Source of the DNA: Candidatus Enterenecus merdae
GTDB taxonomy: Bacteria > Bacillota > Clostridia > Oscillospirales > Oscillospiraceae
Assembly (NCBI GenBank): GCA_018716385.1
Contig: DVJZ01000037.1
Span: 1-33,832 of the forward strand
Reading direction: 5' to 3'
DNA length: 33,832 bases
Shown here: piece by piece, positions 10,234 through 18,104 of the stretch
Numbering within the stretch: the first letter of the stretch is position 1
Layout: each line of letters starts with the position of its first letter
Translations under genes and position numbers: made by a program
Notes under the pieces: generated by a model
The model's database searches: none
Seen by the model: only the letters and a program-made list of their open reading frames with translations
What the model was told of the DNA's origin: nothing

Positions 10234-10262
10234 ATTGTAACAGAAGATTTCACAAAGCACAA
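10234..10262 (-). promoter_or_regulatory. Predicted sigma-A promoter for the SLH gene
   Basis: On the minus strand TTGTGC (10257-10262) is followed after 17 nt by TACAAT (10234-10239). A/T-rich sequence (ttttttataaaaaa) lies immediately upstream of the -35 and could act as an UP element. The start site would be near 10227. Confidence 0.55.
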
Positions 10263-10672
10263 GGGTTTTTTATAAAAAAATGGGGAAAGAGTCTGGCTCA
10301 AATTTTCCCACCAGCGGCGGTTTTTCCCCGCCCTCCCCACCATGTGTCACACCCCCATGGCCCAGCTTATATATATAAGGTAGTCTGCCCATTGATTCCT
10401 CCCATCCGGGGCGGCTCTACCCGCCTGAATCCTGCCGCCTTCGCCCATCGGGGCCGTTCCCGAGCCTGCCGCAGCATCCCAACCCGCCGACCTGATCAGA
10501 CCCATCAGTGCCACCAAAAATCGGGGGAACGCACGGGATCAGAACATACCAGGCGGTCATACCGTTGTCAATCCTGCCCAGGCGTTGCTAGGGAGAAGTC
10601 GATCAGGTCTGTCCGTCTGATCCTTGCCCTTGATCCACGCCCAAATGTGAAATATGCCCTAATTTGATCCAC
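10263..10672. other. Intergenic stretch without a recognisable gene
   Basis: I see no supported gene here. The stretch holds the A/T-rich region upstream of the SLH promoter, a 14-bp palindrome cttatatatataag at 10366-10379, and several scattered GGATCA or TGATCA words between about 10490 and 10670. An open frame on the plus strand (10344-10667) has Pro/Arg/Ser-rich, non-protein-like composition and no ribosome site, so I do not call it. Confidence 0.5.
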
Positions 10673-10712
10673 AAAAAGATAAGGTTTGTTTTCTCAAGAA
10701 AACAAACCTTAT
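10673..10712 (-). terminator. Terminator behind the tRNA-Ala pseudogene
   Basis: A perfect 15-bp stem (10679-10693 with 10698-10712) with loop tcaa is followed in minus-strand sense by CTTTTT. It is clearly related to the terminator behind the intact tRNA-Ala (shared core tgttttctca-gaaaaca). Confidence 0.8.
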
Positions 10713-10723
10713 TGTGTACTCTT

Positions 10724-10798
10724 TGGTGGGAATAAGCGGTATCGAACCACTAGCCTCTTAATGCCATGCAAGCGCTCTCCCGGTCAAAGAGTTCACAC
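10724..10798 (-). pseudogene. Decayed tRNA-Ala(GGC) copy
   Basis: Read on the minus strand, the 3' part (10724-10781) matches the intact tRNA-Ala at 13272-13347 closely: CCA end, T-arm with GGTTCGAT, the GGC anticodon context and the GGGAGAGCGC segment. The 5' part does not match. The acceptor stem cannot pair, the D-stem is disrupted, and the anticodon stem has mismatches and a 1-nt deletion, so it should not give a functional tRNA. It ends at a T-rich terminator like the real gene. It could be a degenerate paralogue or a 3'-end remnant left by an element that integrated at a tRNA-Ala gene. Confidence 0.8.
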
Positions 10799-11183
10799 TC
10801 CTCTAAGCCTAACCAAAAGGGCGCTTTAATATCTAAGACAATCCACCACATAAACCATGTCGCATTTCATTCCGTATATTTTATGGAGCAAGGCATTTCA
10901 AATGCTTATTCCCTGCATATTCTGACCTTGCATATTGCGCCTCCCAAGTAGGTCTGCGGGCTTCAATTCCATACACACCAGACGAGAGCATCTCCCGCGA
11001 GCCAATATCCACTATTATATAAAGGAGATTAATAAATGGCCGACGGCTTTGGAACCAGTTGTCCCAAAAAGTTATCTCAAGCCTGGTCTGTCTGTCGGCC
11101 CTCATCAGCCCCGCTTAGATTGCCCATCCATTTCTAAACCGAGCCGATACAACCCCAGGTTCCGCACACTTTTATCGAAATCT
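10799..11183. other. AT-richer intergenic stretch with one possible tiny ORF
   Basis: There is no recognisable gene. The only candidate is a 33-residue plus-strand frame at 11036-11137 (starts MADGFGTSC, ends PIHF). AAAGGAG lies 9 nt before its ATG, with an A/T-rich tattatata stretch further upstream. It matches no family known to me and could be chance. Confidence 0.3.
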
Positions 11184-11351
11184 CTATTTGCTCTTACGGC
11201 TACAAATACTTCTTTGTGTCGCAATGGTAAAAAGAGTATCAGCAAGCTGCGTTAAAGTCACGCCCAGCAGGTTCAGTTCATCGTCAGTTAGCTTGCAGGC
11301 AAGCGCATTAGCCAGAGCAGTAATGGAAGCTGTCAGTTCACATGAATTCAC
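11184..11351 (-). CDS. Small protein, 55 aa, DUF6774-like
   Basis: The protein starts MNSCELTASITALANALAC and continues with KLTDDELNLLG, TQLADTLFTIA and a basic end CSRKSK. It resembles short conserved clostridial proteins I remember as DUF6774: an N-terminal NSCEL, a LTDDELxLL helix and LxDTLxTI. The role is unknown. A GTG start at 11351 is preferred because GGAGGT lies 7 nt upstream; an in-frame ATG at 11366 would place that ribosome site inside the coding region. TATAAT at 11379-11384 (minus sense) could be its -10 box, without a clear -35. It lies downstream of the DUF421 gene in the same direction (96-nt gap). Confidence 0.65.
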   Translation of the reverse strand: MNSCELTASITALANALACKLTDDELNLLGVTLTQLADTLFTIATQRSICSRKSK

Positions 11352-11447
11352 GAAACCCACCTCCATACCATTTATATTATTATATTAAATATACGGCTGG
11401 AATGTGCGTGCTTGCCCCCACTTCCATTGCGATTAAAAGGCTGAATA

Positions 11448-12134
11448 TCAATTTTTGTCAGCGTTTTTCTCATAGAGCACAAATTTCAGATTTCGATCGC
11501 AAACCGCCAGAAAAACATCTTGCGGAGTGTGAATATGTCGCTGCTTTAGCTGTTTATCCAGCCAGGTCAAATCCAGCCCCATGCGTTTCAGATTATCCTC
11601 CAGGATCCGGCCATCCATGATGATTTCTGTGAACAACAGTTCCTGTTCCGGGGCCAGGTTCATATCGTTGGGTGTGGCAGGGCGTTGACTGCTTACCGGA
11701 AGGATCGTAAGCCTCCCATTGTATTCAAACACAGCGGTTTGGATGCTCGTCAGGTCAAAGTATCCTTGTTGCCTGCACATTACCATGAACTCACTCAGAT
11801 CCAGCTTGGCCTTTTTCAGATTTTCCCGATACAGTTTCCCTTGATCCATGAGGATGGTGGGTGTGCCGTTGAGGTATTTGCGTGTCCTCGGAAATTTGTT
11901 GGAAATGACGCTCAGCAGCAGAGTTACCCCGCCGTATATCACCATAGCGACAAACGGCTTCCACGGCTCCTCCAACTCTGTAGCCATTTCAGCTGCAATG
12001 GATCCAATGGTGATTCCCGTAATGTAATCAAAAAAATCCAATTGAGCAATTTGTTTGTGTCCAATGAACTTGTCCACCAGAAATAATGCACCAAATGACC
12101 CCAATGTGGTCAGGCAAAGCACCAGAAAGCTCAT
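11448..12134 (-). CDS. DUF421 (YetF/YcaP-type) membrane protein
   Basis: 228 residues, typical for this family. Hydrophobic segments occupy about residues 1-20, 35-50 and 60-80. A soluble domain follows with the family hallmarks GTPTILMDQGK (about 98-108), a RxNLKKAKLDLSEF segment, FDLTSIQTAVFEYNGRLTILP, and a C-terminal MDGRILEDNLKRMGLDLTWL. These proteins sit in the cytoplasmic membrane; in Bacillus relatives have been linked to spores or stress, but the molecular function is unknown. The ATG at 12134 has AAGGGGG about 10 nt upstream. It is divergent from the cupin gene across a 139-nt gap with no strong promoter match. Confidence 0.9.
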   Translation of the reverse strand: MSFLVLCLTTLGSFGALFLVDKFIGHKQIAQLDFFDYITGITIGSIAAEMATELEEPWKPFVAMVIYGGVTLLLSVISNKFPRTRKYLNGTPTILMDQGKLYRENLKKAKLDLSEFMVMCRQQGYFDLTSIQTAVFEYNGRLTILPVSSQRPATPNDMNLAPEQELLFTEIIMDGRILEDNLKRMGLDLTWLDKQLKQRHIHTPQDVFLAVCDRNLKFVLYEKNADKN

Positions 12135-12273
12135 GCATCAATCCCCCTTTCCCTATATTCTGGCCCAAATCCCAGCAAGCATACACAAATAGACTGTGCC
12201 AGCGCCAAACATTGTTCACCGCAGCATCCGCGACCGCATAAGATAGTACCAACTACGGAAAGGAGCGTGTGGC

Positions 12274-12720
12274 ATGGAATTTCATCGTCCCATGGAGCAT
12301 GGTTGTAACGCATGTGAAACCGATCACGGCCCCAAGCCGTTTGTTGCAAACATTATGCGTGTGGCACGGCAAAACCAAAATTTCCGCACAACGTTTTGGA
12401 CGGGGAGCCATTTGCAGATGACCCTGATGAGCATTCTCCCCTGCGGCGAGGTCGGCGTGGAGGTGCACCCTGACACGGATCAGTTCATCCGTGTAGAAGA
12501 GGGGCAGGCGCTTGTCCGCATGGGAAGCTGCAGGGAAAAGCTGGATTTCCAGCGCCGCCTTGGGGTGGGGGACGCCATCTTTGTGCCAAGCGGTACATGG
12601 CACAATGTTTTCAATCCTGGAACTTGCCCTCTAAAGCTCTCCTCTTTCTATGCTCCGCCCCAGCACACCAGAGGGACCATCCACCGCACCGCAGCAGACG
12701 CTGAGAATAATGAGCCTTGA
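12274..12720 (+). CDS. Cupin-domain protein, 148 aa
   Basis: A single cupin barrel. Motif 1 is GEVGVEVHPDTDQFIRVEEG, where the usual second His is replaced, and motif 2 is GDAIFVPSGTWHNVFNPG. Metal binding through His and Glu of motif 1 and His of motif 2 is likely, but the substrate cannot be told from sequence. Small stand-alone cupins like this are often annotated as generic sugar-isomerase-like or stress proteins. The N-terminus has a Cys/His cluster (HGCNACETDH) that could bind metal. The start is supported by AAAGGAG 8 nt before the ATG. It is the only plus-strand gene between the two tRNA-Ala copies. Confidence 0.9.
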   Translation: MEFHRPMEHGCNACETDHGPKPFVANIMRVARQNQNFRTTFWTGSHLQMTLMSILPCGEVGVEVHPDTDQFIRVEEGQALVRMGSCREKLDFQRRLGVGDAIFVPSGTWHNVFNPGTCPLKLSSFYAPPQHTRGTIHRTAADAENNEP

Positions 12721-12763
12721 TGTTCCAATATCATTCCGTATGGGATAAATGGAGAAAGAATTG

Positions 12764-12796
12764 CGCCGCCCAAGTAAGACTATGGGCGGCGTTTCC
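12764..12796 (+). terminator. Terminator-like hairpin after the cupin gene
   Basis: A perfect 9-bp GC-rich stem (12764-12772 with 12783-12791, loop 10 nt) is followed by TTTCC, 44 nt after the cupin stop. The T-run is short, so efficiency is uncertain. Confidence 0.55.
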
Positions 12797-13222
12797 ATCT
12801 CCTTGACGGAACCATAGTCAAACTGCTGCACCAGATGTTATCAGCTCCGTTTGGGCATGACATTGAAAAGAGCTTAGGATCGCCTTTATCGTTAAAAATT
12901 TTAGATGGAAGCATTTGTATTTTCAGGTTCAACTAATATTCTGCTAACCTGCATCGGCCCATCAGAGACCACGAGTATGATACGAGGATACATTTGAAAT
13001 TCAGAAGGCCTTACAAATCACCTTAATTTGAGAGACCAATGGAAAGAGTCTATCTGTGCATTATTTTGGAATAATTTCATACTCCCACCAAAAGAGCTCC
13101 TTTCATTGGTTCTACAAAGCTGATTCAAAATAGTCCAGCTTAGGACCCAGAGCAGGGAACGTCCACACGGAACGTCCCCTTGAGGAGCATTTGAGATGGC
13201 AGGGGTATGTCGCTTTCATTCC
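12797..13222. other. Intergenic stretch without a recognisable gene
   Basis: AT-richer sequence with stops in all frames. The only local structure seen is a near-repeat of GGAACGTCC about 13158-13179. I find no RNA gene, promoter or protein here. Confidence 0.5.
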
Positions 13223-13271
13223 AAAAAGGCAAAAGGCCTGTTTTCTCACGAAAACAGGCCTTTTGCCTTTT
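13223..13271 (-). terminator. Terminator of tRNA-Ala
   Basis: A perfect inverted repeat of up to 23 bp (13223-13245 with 13250-13272, loop tcac) starts directly at the tRNA CCA end. It ends with TTTTT in minus-strand sense. It could also act on the plus strand. Confidence 0.9.
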
Positions 13272-13347
<76 letters not shown>

Positions 13348-13402
13348 ATGTGTCTTCTGCGGCACCAGAGCAGCATCCCTGCAACTGCCTGACGCAGGGT
13401 GT

Positions 13403-13431
13403 ATCTTATCAGAATCCCCTCCGTTTGTCAA
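13403..13431 (-). promoter_or_regulatory. Promoter of tRNA-Ala
   Basis: On the minus strand TTGACA (13426-13431) is 17 nt from TAAGAT (13403-13408). Transcription would start near 13396, about 50 nt before the mature tRNA. Confidence 0.85.
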
Positions 13432-13514
13432 GTACTATTTTTTCCGATTTTCCCCGCCGGACTGGGCTCTCTTCCCAAGTCCGCGGATTCTTTCCCTTCT
13501 TACCGTTTATCCTA

Positions 13515-13543
13515 TTGACACACTATGAAAAAGTGGATATAAT
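13515..13543 (+). promoter_or_regulatory. Perfect consensus promoter for nifS-nifU
   Basis: TTGACA (13515-13520), a 17-nt spacer and TATAAT (13538-13543) form an exact sigma-A consensus. The leader of about 110 nt contains a small GCGCC/GGCGC hairpin near 13616-13630. No classic IscR-type box could be identified by eye. Confidence 0.9.
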
Positions 13544-13659
13544 AGGAGGCGAATCCGAGAGCTATTCAGTCCACAGCCAGTCCCCGTTGGGTTTTGGGCC
13601 CAGGTCTGAATCTGACGCGCCAACGGCGCGGATATAGGGACACAAAGGAGGTAACGCCA

Positions 13660-14844
<1,185 letters not shown>

Positions 14845-14921
14845 CCAACCATCCGAATGAATCCTCAAATCCAGAATTCATTATAATTTATACAGAATAA
14901 TCTTGTAAATGAGGTGTAATT

Positions 14922-15404
14922 ATGGCTCTATATAGCGAGAAAGTGATGGACCATTTCCGCAACCCCCGCAACATCGGGGTCATCGAGGACGCCGACGGCG
15001 TGGGTGAGGTGGGTAACGCCAAGTGTGGCGACATCATGCGCATCTACCTGAAGATCGAGGACGACATCATCAAGGACGTCAAGTTTGAAACCTTTGGCTG
15101 TGGCAGCGCTATCGCCTCCAGCTCCATGGCCACCGAGCTGATCAAAGGCAAGCCCGTGGCCGAGGCGCTGGAGCTGACCAACAAGGCCGTGGCTGAGGCG
15201 CTGGATGGGTTGCCTGCCCACAAGATGCACTGCTCTGTACTGGCTGAGGAGGCTCTGAAGAAGGCGTTGCAGGATTACTACGACAAGAACGGCATCGCCT
15301 ACGACGCCTCCCAGTTCCCCGATGAGGATCACGATCCCCACGAGCATGAGCACGAGCATGAGCATGACCACGACCATGACCACGGGGCCTGCTGCTGCGG
15401 GTAA
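14922..15404 (+). CDS. nifU: Fe-S cluster scaffold NifU/IscU-type with His/Cys tail
   Basis: 160 residues. Residues 1-125 form the IscU-type scaffold on which NifS-derived sulfur and iron are assembled. The three cluster ligands are Cys35 (NAKCGD, with Asp37), Cys60 (FGCGSA) and Cys104 (HCSVLA). Residues of about 133-154 are an acidic/His tail of alternating HE and HD, ending in GACCCG (Cys157-159). Such a metal-binding-looking tail is an addition to the standard scaffold and could bind Fe, Zn or Ni; its role here is inferred only. The GAGGTG site is 6 nt from the ATG. It is co-directional with nifS and followed by two terminator hairpins. Confidence 0.95.
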   Translation: MALYSEKVMDHFRNPRNIGVIEDADGVGEVGNAKCGDIMRIYLKIEDDIIKDVKFETFGCGSAIASSSMATELIKGKPVAEALELTNKAVAEALDGLPAHKMHCSVLAEEALKKALQDYYDKNGIAYDASQFPDEDHDPHEHEHEHEHDHDHDHGACCCG

Positions 15405-15440
15405 CCTCCCCAGTGCGGTCACACTTATCCATTGCCAAGA

Positions 15441-15475
15441 AGCCCTGGAGCGGGCCTGCCGCTCCAGGGCTTTGT
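15441..15475 (+). terminator. Terminator after nifU
   Basis: A perfect 12-bp stem (15441-15452 with 15460-15471, 7-nt loop) followed by TTTG, 36 nt after the nifU stop. Confidence 0.75.
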
Positions 15476-15512
15476 GCGCCCCCCTATCCCTCTGCGGGAT
15501 GGAGGAACTGGA

Positions 15513-15545
15513 ACGCGCCGCCGGGCTGCTTGCCCGGCGGCGCGT
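15513..15545. terminator. Second GC-rich hairpin between convergent genes
   Basis: A perfect 14-bp stem (15513-15526 with 15532-15545, 5-nt loop) followed on the plus strand by TCTCTTT. It lies 26 bp past the stop of the convergent small-protein gene and may serve both directions. Confidence 0.7.
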
Positions 15546-15571
15546 CTCTTTGGGCGGGTGCTGATCCCGCG

Positions 15572-15763
15572 TCACATCTTCAGGTTGCTGGGGAAGTGCT
15601 CTACCGCCTCGCCTACGGCCCGGATGGCCCTGCCGGCCGCCTTTTGCACGTTGTGCCTCTTCTTGGGCCGGGCAATGATCATCAGGGTCGCCGCCCCGGC
15701 CATCATGCTCACACCCACCGCGGGCAGGACCGCCTTCATCTTGGCCTTGTTGCTGCGCTTCAT
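15572..15763 (-). CDS. Small membrane protein, 63 aa, unknown function
   Basis: A basic N-terminus (MKRSNKAKMKA) leads into one hydrophobic segment (about residues 11-31, VLPAVGVSMMAGAATLMII). A basic tail follows with an amphipathic part (KAAGRAIRAVGEAVEHF). This suggests a single-pass or membrane-associated peptide with a cytoplasmic, positively charged tail. I do not recognise a family. The start at 15763 is supported by GGAGG 7 nt upstream; an upstream in-frame ATG would bury this site. It lies 60 nt after the exonuclease gene in the same direction and may be co-transcribed. Confidence 0.6.
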   Translation of the reverse strand: MKRSNKAKMKAVLPAVGVSMMAGAATLMIIARPKKRHNVQKAAGRAIRAVGEAVEHFPSNLKM

Positions 15764-15823
15764 ATGCATTCCTCCTTCGGCCATAGTTTAACCGAAATCA
15801 GGAAATCCTCCGTTGGAAAATTT

Positions 15824-16585
15824 TTAAGGCAGATCCAGTTCCAGGGACACCGGGCAGTGGTCGCTGCCCAGTATGTCCGGATGGATGGCCGCCTGACGCA
15901 CCCGGCCGGCCAGCCGCCTGGAGACCAGGAAGTAGTCGATGCGCCATCCCGCGTTATTCTCCCGGGCACGGAAACGGTAGCTCCACCAGGAATAGGCCCC
16001 CGTCTGCTCGGGGTAGAGCAGACGGAAGCTGTCCACAAAGCCCGCCTCCAGCAGCTGCGTCAGCTTTTCCCGTTCCTGGTCGGAGAAGCCGGCATTGCCC
16101 CGGTTTGTCTTGGGGTTTTTCAGGTCGATCTCCTCATGGGCCACATTCAGATCCCCGCAATACACCACCGGTTTGGTCTTGTCTAAGCTGAGCAGGTACT
16201 GGCGCAGGTCGTCCTCCCAGGCCATGCGGTAGTCGATCCGGGCGAGCCCCTCCTGGGCGTTGGGGGTATAGCAGTTGACCAGAAAGAAGTCGGGGTACTC
16301 CAGGGTGATCAGCCGCCCCTCGTGGTCGTGCTGGTCCAGCCCCATGCCATAGCCCACGGCCAGGGGCTCCCGCCGGGCAAAAACGGCGGTACCGGAGTAG
16401 CCCTTCTTTTCCGCCGAGTTCCAAAATTGGAGGTATCCGGACAGGTCCACCTGGGCCTGCCCCTGCTCCATCTTGGTCTCCTGGAGGCAGAGCAGGTCCA
16501 CGTCCAGCCCCGCCGCCGCCTCTAAAAAGCCCTTCTTTAGACAGGCCCGCAGGCCGTTGACGTTCCAAGACGCAAACCTCACCAT
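15824..16585 (-). CDS. xth: Exodeoxyribonuclease III / AP endonuclease
   Basis: 253 residues, normal for ExoIII/ExoA. The enzyme cuts DNA at abasic sites and removes 3' blocks in base-excision repair in the cytoplasm. Motifs in order are SWNVNGLRA at the N-terminus (Asn7), LQETK (metal-binding Glu near residue 34), the YSGTAVF segment, CGDLNVAHEEIDL (catalytic Asp/Asn), SWWSYR, WRIDYFLVS, and the terminal GSDHCPV with the catalytic His. The ATG at 16585 has GGAGGT 6 nt upstream, and the protein begins with the family's MVRFASWN there. Its start overlaps the end of the glycosyltransferase-like gene by 7 nt, indicating an operon. Confidence 0.96.
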   Translation of the reverse strand: MVRFASWNVNGLRACLKKGFLEAAAGLDVDLLCLQETKMEQGQAQVDLSGYLQFWNSAEKKGYSGTAVFARREPLAVGYGMGLDQHDHEGRLITLEYPDFFLVNCYTPNAQEGLARIDYRMAWEDDLRQYLLSLDKTKPVVYCGDLNVAHEEIDLKNPKTNRGNAGFSDQEREKLTQLLEAGFVDSFRLLYPEQTGAYSWWSYRFRARENNAGWRIDYFLVSRRLAGRVRQAAIHPDILGSDHCPVSLELDLP

Positions 16586-17967
16586 AGTCCCACCTCCCGT
16601 TCCGCGGCGCGGTTGCACCGCTTGAGTTCCCGCACCATCCACACCCCCGCCGTGGCCAGCGCCGCCAGCATGACCGTTGCCTCGATGGCCATCCCGTACT
16701 GATTTCCAAACAGGTTGAGTACATAGTTAAACTTCAGGCGCAGGAACACCCGGTAGCTTGCCAGGGATGAGGCAGATACCAGCGCCGCCGTAGAGATGCC
16801 CGCCAGGCTCACACAGGCCCAGCAGGCGCTGATCACATCGGCCAGGAAGAAGTACCGCTCATGCATATGGGGCAGCAGAAAGGGCACGCCGATGGCCAAC
16901 ACCAGCCCCATGGCCAGCGCCAAGCGCCGGTCCATCCGCCGGCCCAGCCAGAACCCCATCCCCAGCAGGGCCAGCACCAGCACCCCTGCCGCCATAATCC
17001 CCACCAAGGCGTAGTGATTGCCCCCGGACTCGGTGCCGTAGGGGACGAACTGATACACCGATGGGGCGTTCAAGGTCAGGCGGGGGTACTGGGAGGCCTG
17101 GTTGAAATAGATCCCCAAGATCTCTCCCAAGGGCTTGCCCAAGAGCAGAGCGGGCAGGATGGTCAGGAAATACACCCCGGGGAACACCCAGAGCTGGCGG
17201 AACTTCACCCACTTGGCCAGCCACAGCACCCCCCAGAGGGGCAGCACAAAGACCGTTTGCAGCTTGAAGGAGAAGGCCACCGCCATCAGCGCCACCGAAG
17301 TTTTATTGCGCCCCTCCAGCACCAGGGCTATGGCCAGCACCGTCAGCCCCCCGTACACCGCGTCGCACTGGGCCCAGTAGGCCCCGTTGAGCAGCACCGT
17401 GGGCAGCAGGAACAACACTCCAAAGGCCGCCGGCGCGGCCGTCCCCGCCCACTCCGGACGGACCGCCCGGACCAGCCGGAATCCGCCCCAGGCCAGGACC
17501 ACATCAAAGAGGATGGAAAACAGCTTGATCAGGTATAGGTCGGGCATGGGGATGTAGGTGATGGCCGCCAGGAAGTACAGGTAGGGCACATTGTAGTCCC
17601 CTACGCTGTGGGCGATGGCTGAAAAGCCGCCGTTGTCCTGGAAAAAGCGGTACCAGTTGGCCAAAAATCCAGTGTAGTCCGTCCCGGCGTAGTCCAGCAT
17701 ACTCGCCCGGATCAGCACCCCCACCCCGATGGGCAGCAGCATCAGCAAAAGCTTCCGGCCCTCCATCCGCTCCAGCCGGAGCAGGCCCAAGGCCAGCCCC
17801 GCCAGGGCCAGCATGGCCACGGCCACCCCCGCCCGGTCCAGGGGGCCGCCCCGCTCCAGCCCGGCGCACACCGCCACCGCTGCCGCCAGGCACAGCCCTC
17901 CCACAACGGCAAACGGGATGGAGAGCCTTTCCGCCCAAGCCCTGTGCATCGTCCGCATCCTCCTCAT
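16579..17967 (-). CDS. GT-C-type membrane glycosyltransferase-like protein
   Basis: 462 residues with about ten hydrophobic helices. An early luminal-type loop holds LDYAGTDYTGFLANW (about residues 90-105), and the aromatic SVGDYNVPYLYFL segment follows. YWAQCDAVYGG after a helix, and PHMHERYFF near residue 370, are typical of the polyprenol-sugar-dependent GT-C/Gpi18-like mannosyltransferase group. Such enzymes transfer a sugar from a lipid-linked donor on the outer face of the membrane; the acceptor is unknown. Two starts are possible: the ATG at 17967 (AGGAG 11 nt upstream) or the ATG at 17949 (GAGGAGG 9 nt upstream). It is the first gene of the run with the exonuclease, transcribed divergently from the asparagine synthase. 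Confidence 0.8.
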   Translation of the reverse strand: MRRMRTMHRAWAERLSIPFAVVGGLCLAAAVAVCAGLERGGPLDRAGVAVAMLALAGLALGLLRLERMEGRKLLLMLLPIGVGVLIRASMLDYAGTDYTGFLANWYRFFQDNGGFSAIAHSVGDYNVPYLYFLAAITYIPMPDLYLIKLFSILFDVVLAWGGFRLVRAVRPEWAGTAAPAAFGVLFLLPTVLLNGAYWAQCDAVYGGLTVLAIALVLEGRNKTSVALMAVAFSFKLQTVFVLPLWGVLWLAKWVKFRQLWVFPGVYFLTILPALLLGKPLGEILGIYFNQASQYPRLTLNAPSVYQFVPYGTESGGNHYALVGIMAAGVLVLALLGMGFWLGRRMDRRLALAMGLVLAIGVPFLLPHMHERYFFLADVISACWACVSLAGISTAALVSASSLASYRVFLRLKFNYVLNLFGNQYGMAIEATVMLAALATAGVWMVRELKRCNRAAEREVGLW

Positions 17968-17986
17968 GTCCAGTCAAACTCCTGGG

Positions 17987-18015
17987 ATTATACCACATTA
18001 CCAGGGGTTTTTCCA
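17987..18015 (-). promoter_or_regulatory. Promoter for the glycosyltransferase-exonuclease operon
   Basis: On the minus strand TGGAAA (18010-18015) is 17 nt from TATAAT (17987-17992), which is preceded by TGG (extended -10). The start site would be near 17980. Confidence 0.75.
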
Positions 18016-18026
18016 CCCCAATTTCA

Positions 18027-18055
18027 TTGACATTTTGTCCCTCAGGCGGTATGCT
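18027..18055 (+). promoter_or_regulatory. Promoter for asparagine synthase
   Basis: TTGACA (18027-18032), a 17-nt spacer and TATGCT (18050-18055). The start site near 18062 leaves a leader of about 43 nt. Confidence 0.75.
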
Positions 18056-18104
18056 GTATGGTAGTTTTGCCCCATCTTTCGTTTTCTTGGGAAGGAGTTC
18101 GCCT

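Noticed and set aside
10344-10667. Plus-strand frame of 107 codons in the intergenic region.
   Set aside because: It has no ribosome site, low-complexity Pro/Ser/Arg content and no similarity to anything known to me.
15424-15563. Short plus-strand frames between nifU and the small membrane protein.
   Set aside because: The interval is occupied by two strong hairpins that explain its sequence; the frames have no ribosome sites.
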